DNA from: Epiperipatus broadwayi | Lineage: Eukaryota; Onychophora; Udeonychophora; Euonychophora; Peripatidae | Reading direction: 5' to 3' | Length of the DNA stretch: 64,000 bases | Assembly: GCA_028023455.1 (NCBI GenBank) | Contig: JAQFVV010000023.1 | Coordinates: 1,072,501-1,136,500 of the forward strand | Part shown: positions 25,692-35,773 of the stretch, in pieces | How positions within the stretch are numbered: position 1 is the stretch's first letter | Layout: the number at the start of each line of letters is the position of its first letter | Translations under genes and position numbers: made by a program | The notes under the pieces: model-generated | Seen by the model: the letters and a program-made list of their open reading frames with translations, nothing else | The model's database searches: none | What the model was told of the DNA's origin: nothing

Positions 25692-26197
25692 CTGAAAGCA
25701 CTGCACCTAGATCTTAGGATCTAATGCAATCCTTTAACAGTTACTGTTTATCTCTACTTATCTATAAAACAATGAGTTAATTTGAAAACACAATAATATT
25801 TTCAATACAAGCTCATTAGCCTATATAGTTATATAGGTCTGAACTCAGTTCAGTACCTATACATTTTTGAGTGGCAATATGTATAGAGAGTTTTGCCTGT
25901 TTTGATAACAGTTATAAGCAAGCATAAGAAATGGTGATCATGTGATTTTTATTGGCTTAAAACCAATCCTACCTAATATGGTAGTGGTAGCTATGGTTAT
26001 TAAAGAACCAAAGTCACCAAAATGTATAGGTACTGAACTGAGTTCAGACCTATATGACTATATAGGCTAATGAGCTTGGATTAAAAATATTATAGTGTTT
26101 TCAAATTAAGACTCATAGTTTTGTATCTTAAGTAGAGATAAAAGGTGACTGCTGGAGGGTTGCATTAGATCCTAATATGTAGGTGCAGTGCTCTCAG

Positions 26198-26240
26198 ATC
26201 CAAGACTCCTCACTGACAAAGGCCACAAGTCAGAAACTAG
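26198..26240 (+). ncRNA. R1 hammerhead motif, 3' part deleted
   Basis: ATCCAA, GAC, TCCTCA, then CTGACAA (G8 mutated), stem II, GAAACTAG. The sequence then jumps to ATGGGG. The 29 bases lost relative to other copies lie between two CTAG repeats, so deletion by short-repeat recombination is likely. The 3' strand of stem I is gone. Confidence 0.6.
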
Positions 26241-26399
26241 ATGGGGATTTTATGCATAAGTCTTCTAGCATCCATTGATTACTCTGGCTTGCACTGAGTG
26301 CCAATACATATAGAGAGTTTTGCCTGTTTTAATAATAGTTATAAACAAGCATAAGAAATGGTGATCATGTAATTTTCTCATATGGAATGTTTCATATAT

Positions 26400-27124
26400 A
26401 TGTAAGTAGAGGGATTTGTACTTACGATTTTTTAGTCTTTATTCATCCTCCACATCATCTCAAGCAACCAATAATGACCACATACATACAAAAAAGATAA
26501 ATGTTCCCTAATATACATATTTTGAACAGGACCAGCACTCATCAGTTGAGTCAAGTCATTATCACCCCCACATATATGTAATCAGTGCTCGGCTTATATC
26601 AAGGTAGCAATTCCTTAAACTTTTCTGAACAGGCTTTCAATATTCTCATCCTTCCAACTTATTCAACTGCCAGTTTCATTGGAAAACCTACAATTGAATG
26701 TTCAAAGCCCCTATTGGATTTGATATTATAGTCATACCCATATAGATATCATGGTAATATGAGGAGTTAGATTGACATGGTGTCTATATGGATATGACCA
26801 CAATATCAAATCCAATAAGGGCTTTGAATGTTTCATTGATGGTTTTTCAATGCAATAGGTGTTTGAAATTGGAAGGGTGAAAATCTTAAAGCCTGTCCAG
26901 TAAAGTTTAAGGAATTGCTACTTTAATATAAGCCAAGGACTGATTATATATAGGTGTGGGAGATTATGATCTGGCCCAACTGATGATTGGTGGTTCTGCA
27001 CAAACTATGTATATTGGGGATCAATTTTTCTTTTTTGAATTATGTGATCATGTGGATCGGTTCCTTGAGAGTAGAGGATGAATATTGTCTGAAAAATCCT
27101 AAGTTCAAATCTCTCTACTTGCAT
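26400..27124. mobile_element. R2-derived foldback element, ~355-bp arms
   Basis: Arms 26400-26754 and 26775-27124 are inverted copies around a 20-base centre. Inner ends share CCATATAGATATCATG-like sequence and outer ends share AAGTAGAG and GATTTG. Each arm contains an R2-related core: CTGATGATTGGTGG near 26973 on plus, and CTGATGAGTGCTGG on minus near 26538-26551. The GAAA block is degraded in both. The outer end AAGTTCAAATCTC resembles a tRNA B box, which may be chance. The right arm resembles the 46-kb direct repeats over GCCTGTCC...TGTGGGAGAT. Confidence 0.75.
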
Positions 27125-30100
27125 AGATATTGTAATATATGTAAAACCATAGATTGCAAAAAATAAAATAAAAATTAATTATTTTTATTTATACCATTCC
27201 TAATTGGGATGAATTGTTCTGCTTTTTTTTTTTTTAGGAAAATTACAATCAGTTATTATAGTGAAATAAATTTGATTTTATTTATTATAAGCATTACTTA
27301 TGAAAAATATAATATTTGTATAAAAAGGTTTTAAAAAATGAAACCATAGTTCAAAAAATGGAGATATAAATTATTTTTGTGCCTGCTGCTCATAACTGGG
27401 ATAAGTTGATTGCTTTCTTTTAGTAAAATTTATGATCAATTATTATAATGAAATAAATTTGATTTTATTTATTATAAGCATTACATTATTATAAGCATTA
27501 TATATAAGTATTAAAATATTTGTATAAAAATGGCATAAAACTAGCAAAAATCAAAGTTTTTTTTTTTTAAAGTGCAGATATATCTCTTCAATTTATAAAA
27601 TTTGATGAAATTAGTCATATGTGAATTTCTAGTGGTATCACATACCACTTTGTATATATCAAACAATATCTATGAACTAAAATAATAAGACCATATATAT
27701 TATATAGTATTTGTTAAACCTGGACAAATACAAATTAATACTAGATTTCCATTTTCCTGCATTAAGTGGCTCTACTTTAAAAGAAAGATGTGAATTTATT
27801 ATATTGTAAATAATGTAAATGAATTTATCACTTAACCTTGGTTTTATAAACTATATAATATTTCAACTTACATGGCTGTTAGTTAAATACAAGTATATAT
27901 TGTAAGTATGGTTAGCAATCTGTACCTACATAAATAAATAGAAATTTTTTTTTGTTTAGCTTTAAAATAAGAAATATATTGTGCCATTACAATTTAGTCA
28001 CTAGCTAAATTTATAGTAATGTGCATGTAGAAAAGGTAAACCAAAAATCATCATCACAATTTTATATAATCATAAATGAAGCTGTAGGGCATCCAAGTTT
28101 AAACCCTACAAGGTCCAGTTCTAAAAGCTTTAAACAGAGAAAGAATGGGTCAACAATTACATGCTTTACTTGTTTGTGTGTTGATAGAAAGGTAATACAC
28201 ACATTTAAACTATTTAATATTTAATTTTTCTTTAAAAAGCAAAGTTATAATGCATACATATAGGCAATGTATGTGTAAATTATTTAATTGTTTTATATTT
28301 CAAATATTAAACATTTTAACTTTCTTTAAAACTAACCTATGCTTGATCAATTCTAATATTTTATTCTATACTTTTATTTTGCTTTTCTTTAATTATAATT
28401 GGGATTTAAAAGTTACAGATTTAATTAAATAATTGGGTTATAATTACTAAGCTAGCAATCATATTATTTAAGGTTAGTTTATGAATGATTTGAAAGAATG
28501 AAGGATGTGTGTACATTACATACAAAAATTTACATTTCCTAAATATTGAAAGAAAAGGAAGTATTAAATCTGTCAAATTATTTTTTTTGTACAATTTTTT
28601 TTTTGTTAAAAGAGGAAATCTGTTTAATCAGATATCGATCTTTGTAGCAATTTTTTTTTTGTAAATGATTGTTTCACTTTGGAAGCTTATAATGGGTCAG
28701 AGCTCTAAATTTTGAAATTGTCTTATCTCAAGATCTAAAGAAGGAAGCTCAAAGATTTGAAGTGTTACCTGGATGTTAAAAAGAAAGAAAAAAAAGAAAA
28801 GAAAGGAAATAAGGATTGAGTCTATTTTTTTTAAACAAAAGTGTCTGGAAAAAGGATTAAACTTTTCAGTTGAAAAATAATATAGTTGAAAATAAATTAG
28901 AGATCTAATTAAAACAAATTTGTCCAAAAATAGCAAGTGATGCTATCTCTGATTGGTTAAGTTAGCTAAAAATTGGATATAAAAAGCTGTCTTGAATTAT
29001 TATTAAGATTATTGTTTTGATTCAGATTATTAAACTATCAAATTGAATGTTGAAAATATAAGAAATGGCTGGCTAGAAAAATTATATGTATGTCCCATTT
29101 GCTGGACCATCTGGAGGAAGCTGCACATCACATAGGAAAGAAAAGATGTGTCTAAAATAATATTCTACACCTTTCAACTGACCAGAGAAATAAGATGTTT
29201 TTAATAGAAGGAAGAAAGCATTCACCTGCATTCAAAGAAGATGAATTAATCTACTGATAAATATTAATCATCAAGTCCAATTAATTGTTACAACAACTGA
29301 TTTTAAACTCAAGAAAATTTACAAATGGGAAAACAACTGCTGTATTTCATCCACATGCTTGACAGGAAGAGAAGAAAATTTAATATAATGATTTCCAAAT
29401 TGTCCACTAAAGCAAATAACCTCAATAGAGTCATCATCATCAAATAGTTATACACCTCAAGAAAGAGATTGTTCCCACATAAAACGGAAATAGTAGCTGC
29501 AGAAATATAGACATTATACAAGACAAGTTTGAACCCTTGGAAATTCGCCACAAACAAAAGATCGGTAATATGACTTTTTATATCTATTTTCTTTATGATA
29601 TCAGTCTTAATAAACATTTTAGCAATAAAGTGGTATATTTTATTTAAAGAACTTTTAAAGACTATTCAGATCGATTAAAAACAAGAATGTCTTACTAATA
29701 ATAACTTTGAGCTTCATAAATGACCTTGAATGTATGAAAATTATTTGTTTATTAATTTTACAATATTAATGTGTAAAACAATTTTTTTTTATGGTATTAT
29801 GATTTTAGTTTTAACTAATATATTATTATTATTTTGGTTTTTAATAATATTTTGTTATTATGGGATAAAACACGCACATACATAATAATATTTTTATATG
29901 TGTATAATTGGGAGTGAATGTGAAATAATGAGTAGTATTAGAATATTAGATTATTTTGTTTCAAGTTCAGTATAGATTTCAGCGCTTGGAAGGGAGGGGG
30001 AGAAAATAATTTAAAACTCTTTTCTAAAACTTGCTCTTTCAATTTTACTAACATTTTTTTTACATTCTATTTACATGTTGGATTTTTAAAGTATGTGTGC

Positions 30101-30889
30101 TAATGAGCAGATAATATTTTTTTTAAATACTTTTCTCATGGAGTGAAAATCATGGTCAATGTGACGTCCAACTTAATACAAAATACATTTGAAGGGAAAG
30201 GGGGAAGAACTTAAAATTAATCTGAGGATTGTTATATAATCAATTATTATTATTATTATTCATGTCAATTTTCATATTTATCTAGAAATTTTTATGTATA
30301 TGTTAGAAATGTAGTAATAAATATTAGTTTGTTTTATTAAACGAGGCGTATATATTTCATTAAGTGTAGTCTTGGTTAAGTGTGATTATTCATCATCATC
30401 AATGGTTGAATATTAGTTATTTAAGATATAAGTAAATATGCTAAAATTAAGCAATAATTATGAATTTCTTTATAAAATTTAGTTTTATGTTTAGGCTTAG
30501 TCCTAGAGCTGTAGTTGAAACCCTTGTCATTATTGTTATTATTATCATCATCATCATCGTCATCAACGTTTTAATTAATGAGCTGTTTAACTGTTTAAAG
30601 GCCATAAATAAATATTGATTTTATAATATTTAGTGATTTCTTAGTATTATTATAACCACATCCCATCATCTATTTCATGCAAGGATGAGTGAATTGCCAT
30701 CCTAAATTAGTTATATATAATCTGAGCTAGTGAACTTATAAAAATATTGAAACACATTTGTTATGTTAAGATCTGAGAAATGATTTATGTTCAATGAACT
30801 CCACTGTGGTTTAAAGATGTTTTACTTTTACCTAACTATTAGTGCTTCTAGTGATATGGCTCAAAAAGCAAAATCTCTCATTTTTATTA
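27125..30889. other. AT-rich DNA, no gene recognised
   Basis: Contains a local duplication of about 100 bp (near 27250-27300 and 27430-27500, sharing AAATTTGATTTTATTTATTA), short CAT/ATT microsatellites and fortuitous frames. The longest frame, minus strand 29309-29617 (102 codons), is hydrophobic with no domain I recognise. Confidence 0.45.
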
Positions 30890-31010
30890 GAAATAAAGTA
30901 CCAAAAAGGGATTCAAACCCGGTACATGTGAAAGGTTATCAGATATAACCGTGTCTAGATTCAGATAATCTAGTGGCGCCCTGCTAGACCATATTCACTT
31001 AGTATTTGTT
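30890..31010 (-). repeat. Possible tRNA-derived SINE fragment
   Basis: On the minus strand GGGTTTGAATCCC (30908-30920) resembles a Pol III B box (GGTTCRANTCC). About 55 bases upstream is GGTCTAGCAGGGCGCCAC, a possible A-box region. The stretch is GC-richer than its surroundings. Spacing is long for a plain tRNA, no cloverleaf is obvious and the tail is unclear. Confidence 0.35.
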
Positions 31011-31675
31011 TAAACATGCACTTAACATCAAACCAAGAAATGAAAGTGGATAAAACCTACTGCCTGTATACCTGAGTTATATTTTATTGAATTACTAGTG
31101 TACTCACCTCATGTGATTTCATATAATACTGGTTATTAATAATTTGATCAACCTTTAATTTTGATATTGGACTCCTTTACTCAGATATAATAATATCTTT
31201 TGATCATCATTTAATTTTTGATACTTTGCCATATACCTGAGTTATAATACATTGCTATAATAATTTGCTCATAATTTACTTATGATCATTCCATTGAACC
31301 TTTACTTAGTTATTTCTATTTGAACTCATTTATTATGTTACAATATATATATATATTTTTAATTTTAAATTAGACTAGTTTATGATTTATAGTGTTAAGT
31401 TCATTGGGAAGTACTTATTTATTCGTTGCTTTTCTTTATTTGTACTTTATTTTAACAATGGATCAATATTTTGGCTGTGCTAAATGAAAAATCTAAGAAT
31501 ACTAACATTATATATATTTTGATTTGACTCTTTTTGAAAGTTTTACTTAAACTTGTTTTACCTTTACATATTGTAAATGAAAAAGTGTGTATATGCAAAC
31601 ATTTAATTAAATAAGTCCATATTTAGAATGAAATTTAAGTGTAATGAAATAATAATGACAAACCAGACAATGGTT

Positions 31676-32450
31676 TGTGAGAAGTCATTGTGTTTAGTCT
31701 GGATTATATATATGTGATTTAATAATCACAGACTCATGTAAATACTAACAAATATAAATAAAAACATGTAAATATGTTTCTAATATTATATTTATTATAG
31801 AATATGAAAATAAATATCATATTTACAATATATTTTACAATGTCTATATTCTGCCTGCTATTGTTAGTAGGATATAGCTCCTAGTTCTTGGATGAACTAA
31901 GGAAAAAGAGACTGGCAATTGCCTCTTTAAGTTTCCCACCACTTCCAGCTGTATTTTGGCCAGCCTGCCATATGAATAGATCCAATAGCACTTCTGGCTG
32001 TACTATGGCAGCTTGCCTCATGCCATTGTTTGGTACTAGTAGCTTGCAGTCCTGTATGTGAACTTGCCTTGCTGCAGTAACCATTTAGCTTAACTGATAT
32101 TGTCTGGAGAATGAAGATTCTTCAACTTTGTGACAGTAGTTCTCTGTAAAGTCATCTGTATACTGCCTTTCAGTTTTGACAGTAGTTCTCTGCAGAACAT
32201 GTACAGAGAATGGAAATTCTGTCTTTCAGCATTGTGACAGTAGTTCCCTGATCCTACCTTCAAAAATACTGACTATTTATTGACAGATCCTAGGATCCTG
32301 TGGCACCATCAACCTTTTAGCCTGTTCTTGCCATTGGCTTTGTGTTATCTATCTGTATATGCATAGATTCATGGTGATGATCCTCACTTCAATCTAGATA
32401 AGATAGGATCTGTGCTAGTCCATTATTTGAAGGTAAAATGAGATATGACA
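31676..32450 (-). repeat. 3' LTR of the Gypsy element
   Basis: About 775 bp. The minus strand begins TGTCATATC next to the polypurine tract and ends near CTTCTCACA. It matches the split 5' LTR through blocks such as GGAGAATGAAGAT, TTTGTGACAGTAGT, GTATTTTGGCCAG and ATAGCTCCTAGTT (plus-strand reading). It holds the uninterrupted version (about 31784-31800) of the site where the R1 array landed in the other LTR. The outer edge is less certain than the edge at 32450. Confidence 0.75.
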
Positions 32451-32460
32451 TCCTTCCCAC
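32451..32460 (-). promoter_or_regulatory. Polypurine tract
   Basis: The minus strand reads GTGGGAAGGA directly before the LTR start TGTCAT, the expected position for plus-strand DNA priming. Confidence 0.65.
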
Positions 32461-33007
32461 AGTTAAATGTATCCCTGGATAACAAAGTCATGCAGTGTGA
32501 TAATAGGCATCTTTGCTTTGTAATTTTATCTGGATTGATGATTATCTCAGCAGGTCCAGTGTCATGATTTATGAATCTTGGAACTGTAAGCTTATCACAG
32601 CTGGCCAATGATTCACCACTGTTAGCTTGTGACTTGGGGTTTTGCTGATGAGTGGGCTGGAAGCTGTAGATTCACAGCTGGCTGATGACTCACTATTGTT
32701 CACTTGCACCTCTGTCATCTGACAAGGCTTTGATTATGACTTATGCCATGTAATTTAACCTTAATTTTTGTGATGATGATGTTATTGTCCATCATTATCA
32801 CTGAATCCCATTTGTTGACCTCTTAAACATGTGTCATAGAATGTGAGTGCCTATCTGATTTTTTGCACATTGAGTTTCATGCTTTAGTTTAGGTTCAGAC
32901 CTGTATTATTAATAACTCCTTCAAGGTAGACCCTGTTTGAATTTATTGCTGTGAGCTGGTTCCCTTTAGTTACTGTAAAACTTAAGTGAGTGAACCAGTC
33001 ATATGCT

Positions 33008-33350
33008 CTACTTACCAGAAGATACAACAAGAGGCAGATATTTACTTTTATTGGTTATTGTGATTTTAACTTTTGCCTGATTCAAGACTGCTACTAGATT
33101 GCCATAGTAATTGATAATTGTTTTGCAGCTAAGATGTAGCTGATATTTATTTTTCTTATTAATAGTAGTCCATGTCTTTTTTGATACCATAAACACTGTA
33201 AACTGTATCTAGTTCCATTGTTACAGGCATAATATTAATAAGTATTCTGCATTTAATTGCAGAGTCAATGCCTCTTACATTGTTTATACAGGCATTTTGT
33301 TTCTTAGATTTTAAATTGTATTTCTGTCTCTCTGAAATGGATTCATCCAT
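33008..33350 (-). pseudogene. Gypsy aspartic protease, degenerate
   Basis: The minus-strand frame 33350-33159 contains MPVTMELDT, with the catalytic-type Asp codon at 33209-33207. The Gly-Ala expected after Asp-Thr is lost. An overlapping frame 33196-33008 continues with KKTW, a Tyr-Gly block and YLPLVVSSGK, which matches the later part of the K02A2.6-like protease (TW..I, Y.G, LPL.V..G). A frameshift lies between them near 33195. Downstream DWFTHLS-like residues (about 33000-32980) fit the usual G+DWL block. The enzyme would cleave the polyprotein. This copy cannot. Confidence 0.7.
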
Positions 33351-33383
33351 TCTGTTACTAACAACTTATTGTTTTCATGTAAA

Positions 33384-33425
33384 ACAAGCAGCTTTTTTGT
33401 GGGTGATAAGTTTGCAATATGTACA
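33384..33425 (-). pseudogene. CCHC zinc knuckle of the Gypsy gag
   Basis: The minus strand encodes CTYCKLITHKKAAC, an exact C-X2-C-X4-H-X4-C zinc knuckle. A partly decayed first knuckle (CYRS...H...ECPHQ) precedes it near 33430-33470 with a stop and frame change. Such knuckles bind element RNA in the capsid. Position between gag and protease is as expected. Confidence 0.8.
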
Positions 33426-33494
33426 CACTGTATACTGGTGTGGACATTCAGTGTGTGTGCATCAGTTGATCAGATCTATAACAATGCTTTCCAC

Positions 33495-34247
33495 TCATTG
33501 CTGTTGATTTATATGAGCAGTAGCTTTTATTATCTGCTGGATGTTTGAAAGGCCCAATTTTCTGCTCAATGATTTGAATGCTATAATCATTTTTTTCAAT
33601 GGATTTACTTGACTAGCTGCTGATTCTGCAAGAGTCACATAGGACACAGTGGAATCAAATGTTATATCATGGTCCATAAGGAAGTTGACCCTTTGACTAT
33701 GGTCTCTTATTCCACATATAAGATGATCTCAAAGAGTTTCATTGAGGAAGTCTTTGAAACTGCGTTTTAAAGCTAGTTTTATTAAAGGTTAATAGCAAAA
33801 TGGATTTTTTTCCCATTCTCTTATGTACAGAGATTGAAATGGTATCTTTGCTTTATTGTTAAGGATTTAGGAGTGAAAAGGTTAGTTATTAGAGACAATG
33901 CCTTGTCAAAATCAATATCAACCAAGCAACTCAGGGGTTGTTTGGGCTTTAAGGACTTTACAAATCTGAGATCCAATAATAGATGTGAGCATGGCTAATT
34001 TTAAACTGTTTTATTTGATTATCCTGTAAATAGAAGATTACTTGATCTTTTTTGGCCAAATATCTGGATAGGTTCAATTGAATTCTTCAATTGAGCCAAA
34101 TTTTAGCTATTTTATTTCATTTATTTTTTCCTCTTTATGCAGTGATAGAAAAAATTACTTTTATTTGTTAGAGTAACTATTCAAATTTGATTTTTAGGTT
34201 TCATTTAAAACATAATATAATAACCCACTGGGGGAAGTTTCTGCCAT
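33495..34247 (-). pseudogene. Gypsy gag, degenerate
   Basis: Read on minus from a possible ATG at 34247-34245. Recognisable blocks are IEEFN (near 34080), KLAMLTSIIGS followed by KVLKAQTTPELL (near 34000-33920), FLNETL, and HLICGIRDHSQRVNFLM (near 33730-33675). These sit in the order of the capsid region of K02A2.6-like elements, where L.DR.VCGI..E..Q..LL is the usual block. The last 60 codons (33677-33495) are one open frame ending in a stop. Several stops and frameshifts lie upstream. Confidence 0.75.
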
Positions 34248-34387
34248 TATTTTGAAAAATAACCACTCTAATTTGGTTTTAAAATATTTTTATTGACTTG
34301 CAAATAATATCTCGTGTCACTTTGTTTTAAATTAATGACAAAATCTAAAGACCCACAGGGACAAGATTTTATTATTTTAACTCCTCC

Positions 34388-34403
34388 TCAATCCCCGTCT
34401 CCA
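34388..34403 (-). promoter_or_regulatory. Primer binding site
   Basis: The plus strand TCAATCCCCGTCTCCA looks like the 3' end of a tRNA (T-loop TCAATCC, acceptor, CCA). The minus strand therefore has its complement beginning TGG, as a primer site should. It lies about 33 bp inside the LTR edge, farther than usual, so the edge may be mis-set. Which tRNA is not decided. Confidence 0.65.
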
Positions 34404-34746
34404 GTTTGAGGGATTTTTTATTTTTATTTTGTTGACTGTACCAAGTCTGTTGTGTTTAATCTATATTATATATATATATAATACAGACTAAACATAACAA
34501 ATTGTATATGTGAATTAATAATCACAGTTTTATATAAATATAAATGAATGTAAATACAAACATAGAATATTTATTATTAGGCAGGATTGGTGTTAAACCA
34601 CTAAACATCACATGATCTCTTATGCTAGCACATAACTGTTATTAACCAGGCAAAACTCTCCATACAGTAGTGCCACCCTGTGCCAATGAGAGTAATCAAT
34701 GGATGCTAGAAGGCTTGTGCATAAAATCCCAATCTAGTGTCTATGC

Positions 34747-34805
34747 ATTCAATATCCCCAGACTAATTTCTGGCTTGTGGCCTTCATCAGTGAGGAGCAT
34801 TGGAT
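34747..34805 (-). ncRNA. R1 hammerhead ribozyme candidate, core intact
   Basis: Minus strand: ATCCAA, TGC, TCCTCA, CTGATGA, AGGC-CACAA-GCCA, GAAA, TTAGTC, TGGGGA, TA, TTGAAT. All core bases (CUGAUGA, GAAA, GUC) are present. Inner stem I pairs 6/6 with one wobble, outer stem I 5/6. Stem III is reduced to about two pairs closed by a U-A loop. Cleavage would fall after GUC. Confidence 0.65.
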
Positions 34806-35157
34806 CTGAGAGCACTGCACCTAGATCTTAGGATCTAATGCAACCCTCCAGTAGCCACCTTTTATCTCTACTTATCTACAAAACTATGAGGATGAAATTG
34901 AAAACTCAGAGCTCAATAGCGTATATAGTCATATGGATCTGAACTCAGTTCAGCACCCATACATTTTGGTGTCTTTGACTTTTATTAGGCAGGATTGATT
35001 AACACCACTAAATATCACATGATCACCATCTCTTATGCTAGCACATAACTGTTATTAAACAGGCAAAACTCTATAGAGTAGTGCCACCCTGTACCAACCA
35101 GAGTAATCAATGGATGCCAGAAGGCTTGTGCATAAAATCCCCATCTAGTGCCTACTC

Positions 35158-35216
35158 ATCCAATATCCCCAGACTAGTTTCTGGCTTGTGGCCTTTGTCA
35201 GTGAGGAGCCTTGGAT
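35158..35216 (-). ncRNA. R1 hammerhead motif, G8 mutated
   Basis: All stems pair (ATCCAA/TTGGAT and TCCTCA/TGGGGA, one wobble) and GAAA plus GUC are present, but the core reads CTGACAA. A G to A change at position 8 should abolish activity. The change is what deamination of the CpG in CTGACGA on the other strand would give. Confidence 0.65.
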
Positions 35217-35714
35217 CTGAGAGCACTGTACCTATATCTTAGGATCTAATGCAACCCTCCAGTAGCTGCCACCTTTTATCTCTACTTAACTACAAAACTA
35301 TGAGAATGAAATTGAAAACACACTAATATTTTCAATCTAAGCTCAATAGCTTATATACTCATATGGGAATTTTATGCACAAGCCTTCTGGCATCCATTGA
35401 TTATTCTGGTTGGCACAGGGTGGCATTACTGTATGGAGAGATTTGCCTGTTTAATAACAGTTATGTGCTAGCATAAGAGGTGGTGATCATGTGATGTTTA
35501 GTGGTTTCACACCAATCCTGCCTAATAAGAGCCAAAGACACCAAAATGTATGGGTGCTGAACTGAGTTCAGATCCATATGACTATATAAGCTATTGAGAT
35601 TAGATTGAAAATATTATTGTGTTTTCATTCTCATAGTTTTGTAGTTAAGTAGAGATAAAAGGTGGCTGCTGGAGGATTGCATTAGATCCCAAGATCTAGG
35701 TGCAGTACTCTCAG

Positions 35715-35773
35715 ATCCAAGGCTTTTCACTGACAAAAGCCACAAGCCAGAAACTAGTCTGGGGATATTGGAT
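35715..35773 (+). ncRNA. R1 hammerhead motif, G8 mutated
   Basis: ATCCAA, GGC, TTTTCA, CTGACAA, stem II with loop CACAA, GAAA, CTAGTC, TGGGGA, TA, TTGGAT. Stem I is kept through G-U wobbles. G8 is mutated as in the 35.2-kb copy. Confidence 0.6.

Larger units (their letters stand above)
25530..26345. repeat. R1 inverted pair
   Basis: A minus-sense R1 unit (25530-25865) is followed by a short plus-sense piece and then a plus-sense R1 unit to 26345. Both outer ends carry GGCAAAACTCT or its complement, so the pair has matching termini. Shared blocks with the arrays at 34.6 and 37.2 kb include ATGGGGATTTTATGCA, CCATTGATTACTCTGG and GAACTGAGTTCAG. Each unit holds one hammerhead-like motif. Confidence 0.85.

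Noticed and set aside
29309-29617. 102-codon minus-strand frame as a gene
   Set aside because: Hydrophobic AT-driven composition, no recognised motif, no neighbouring exon or promoter evidence.
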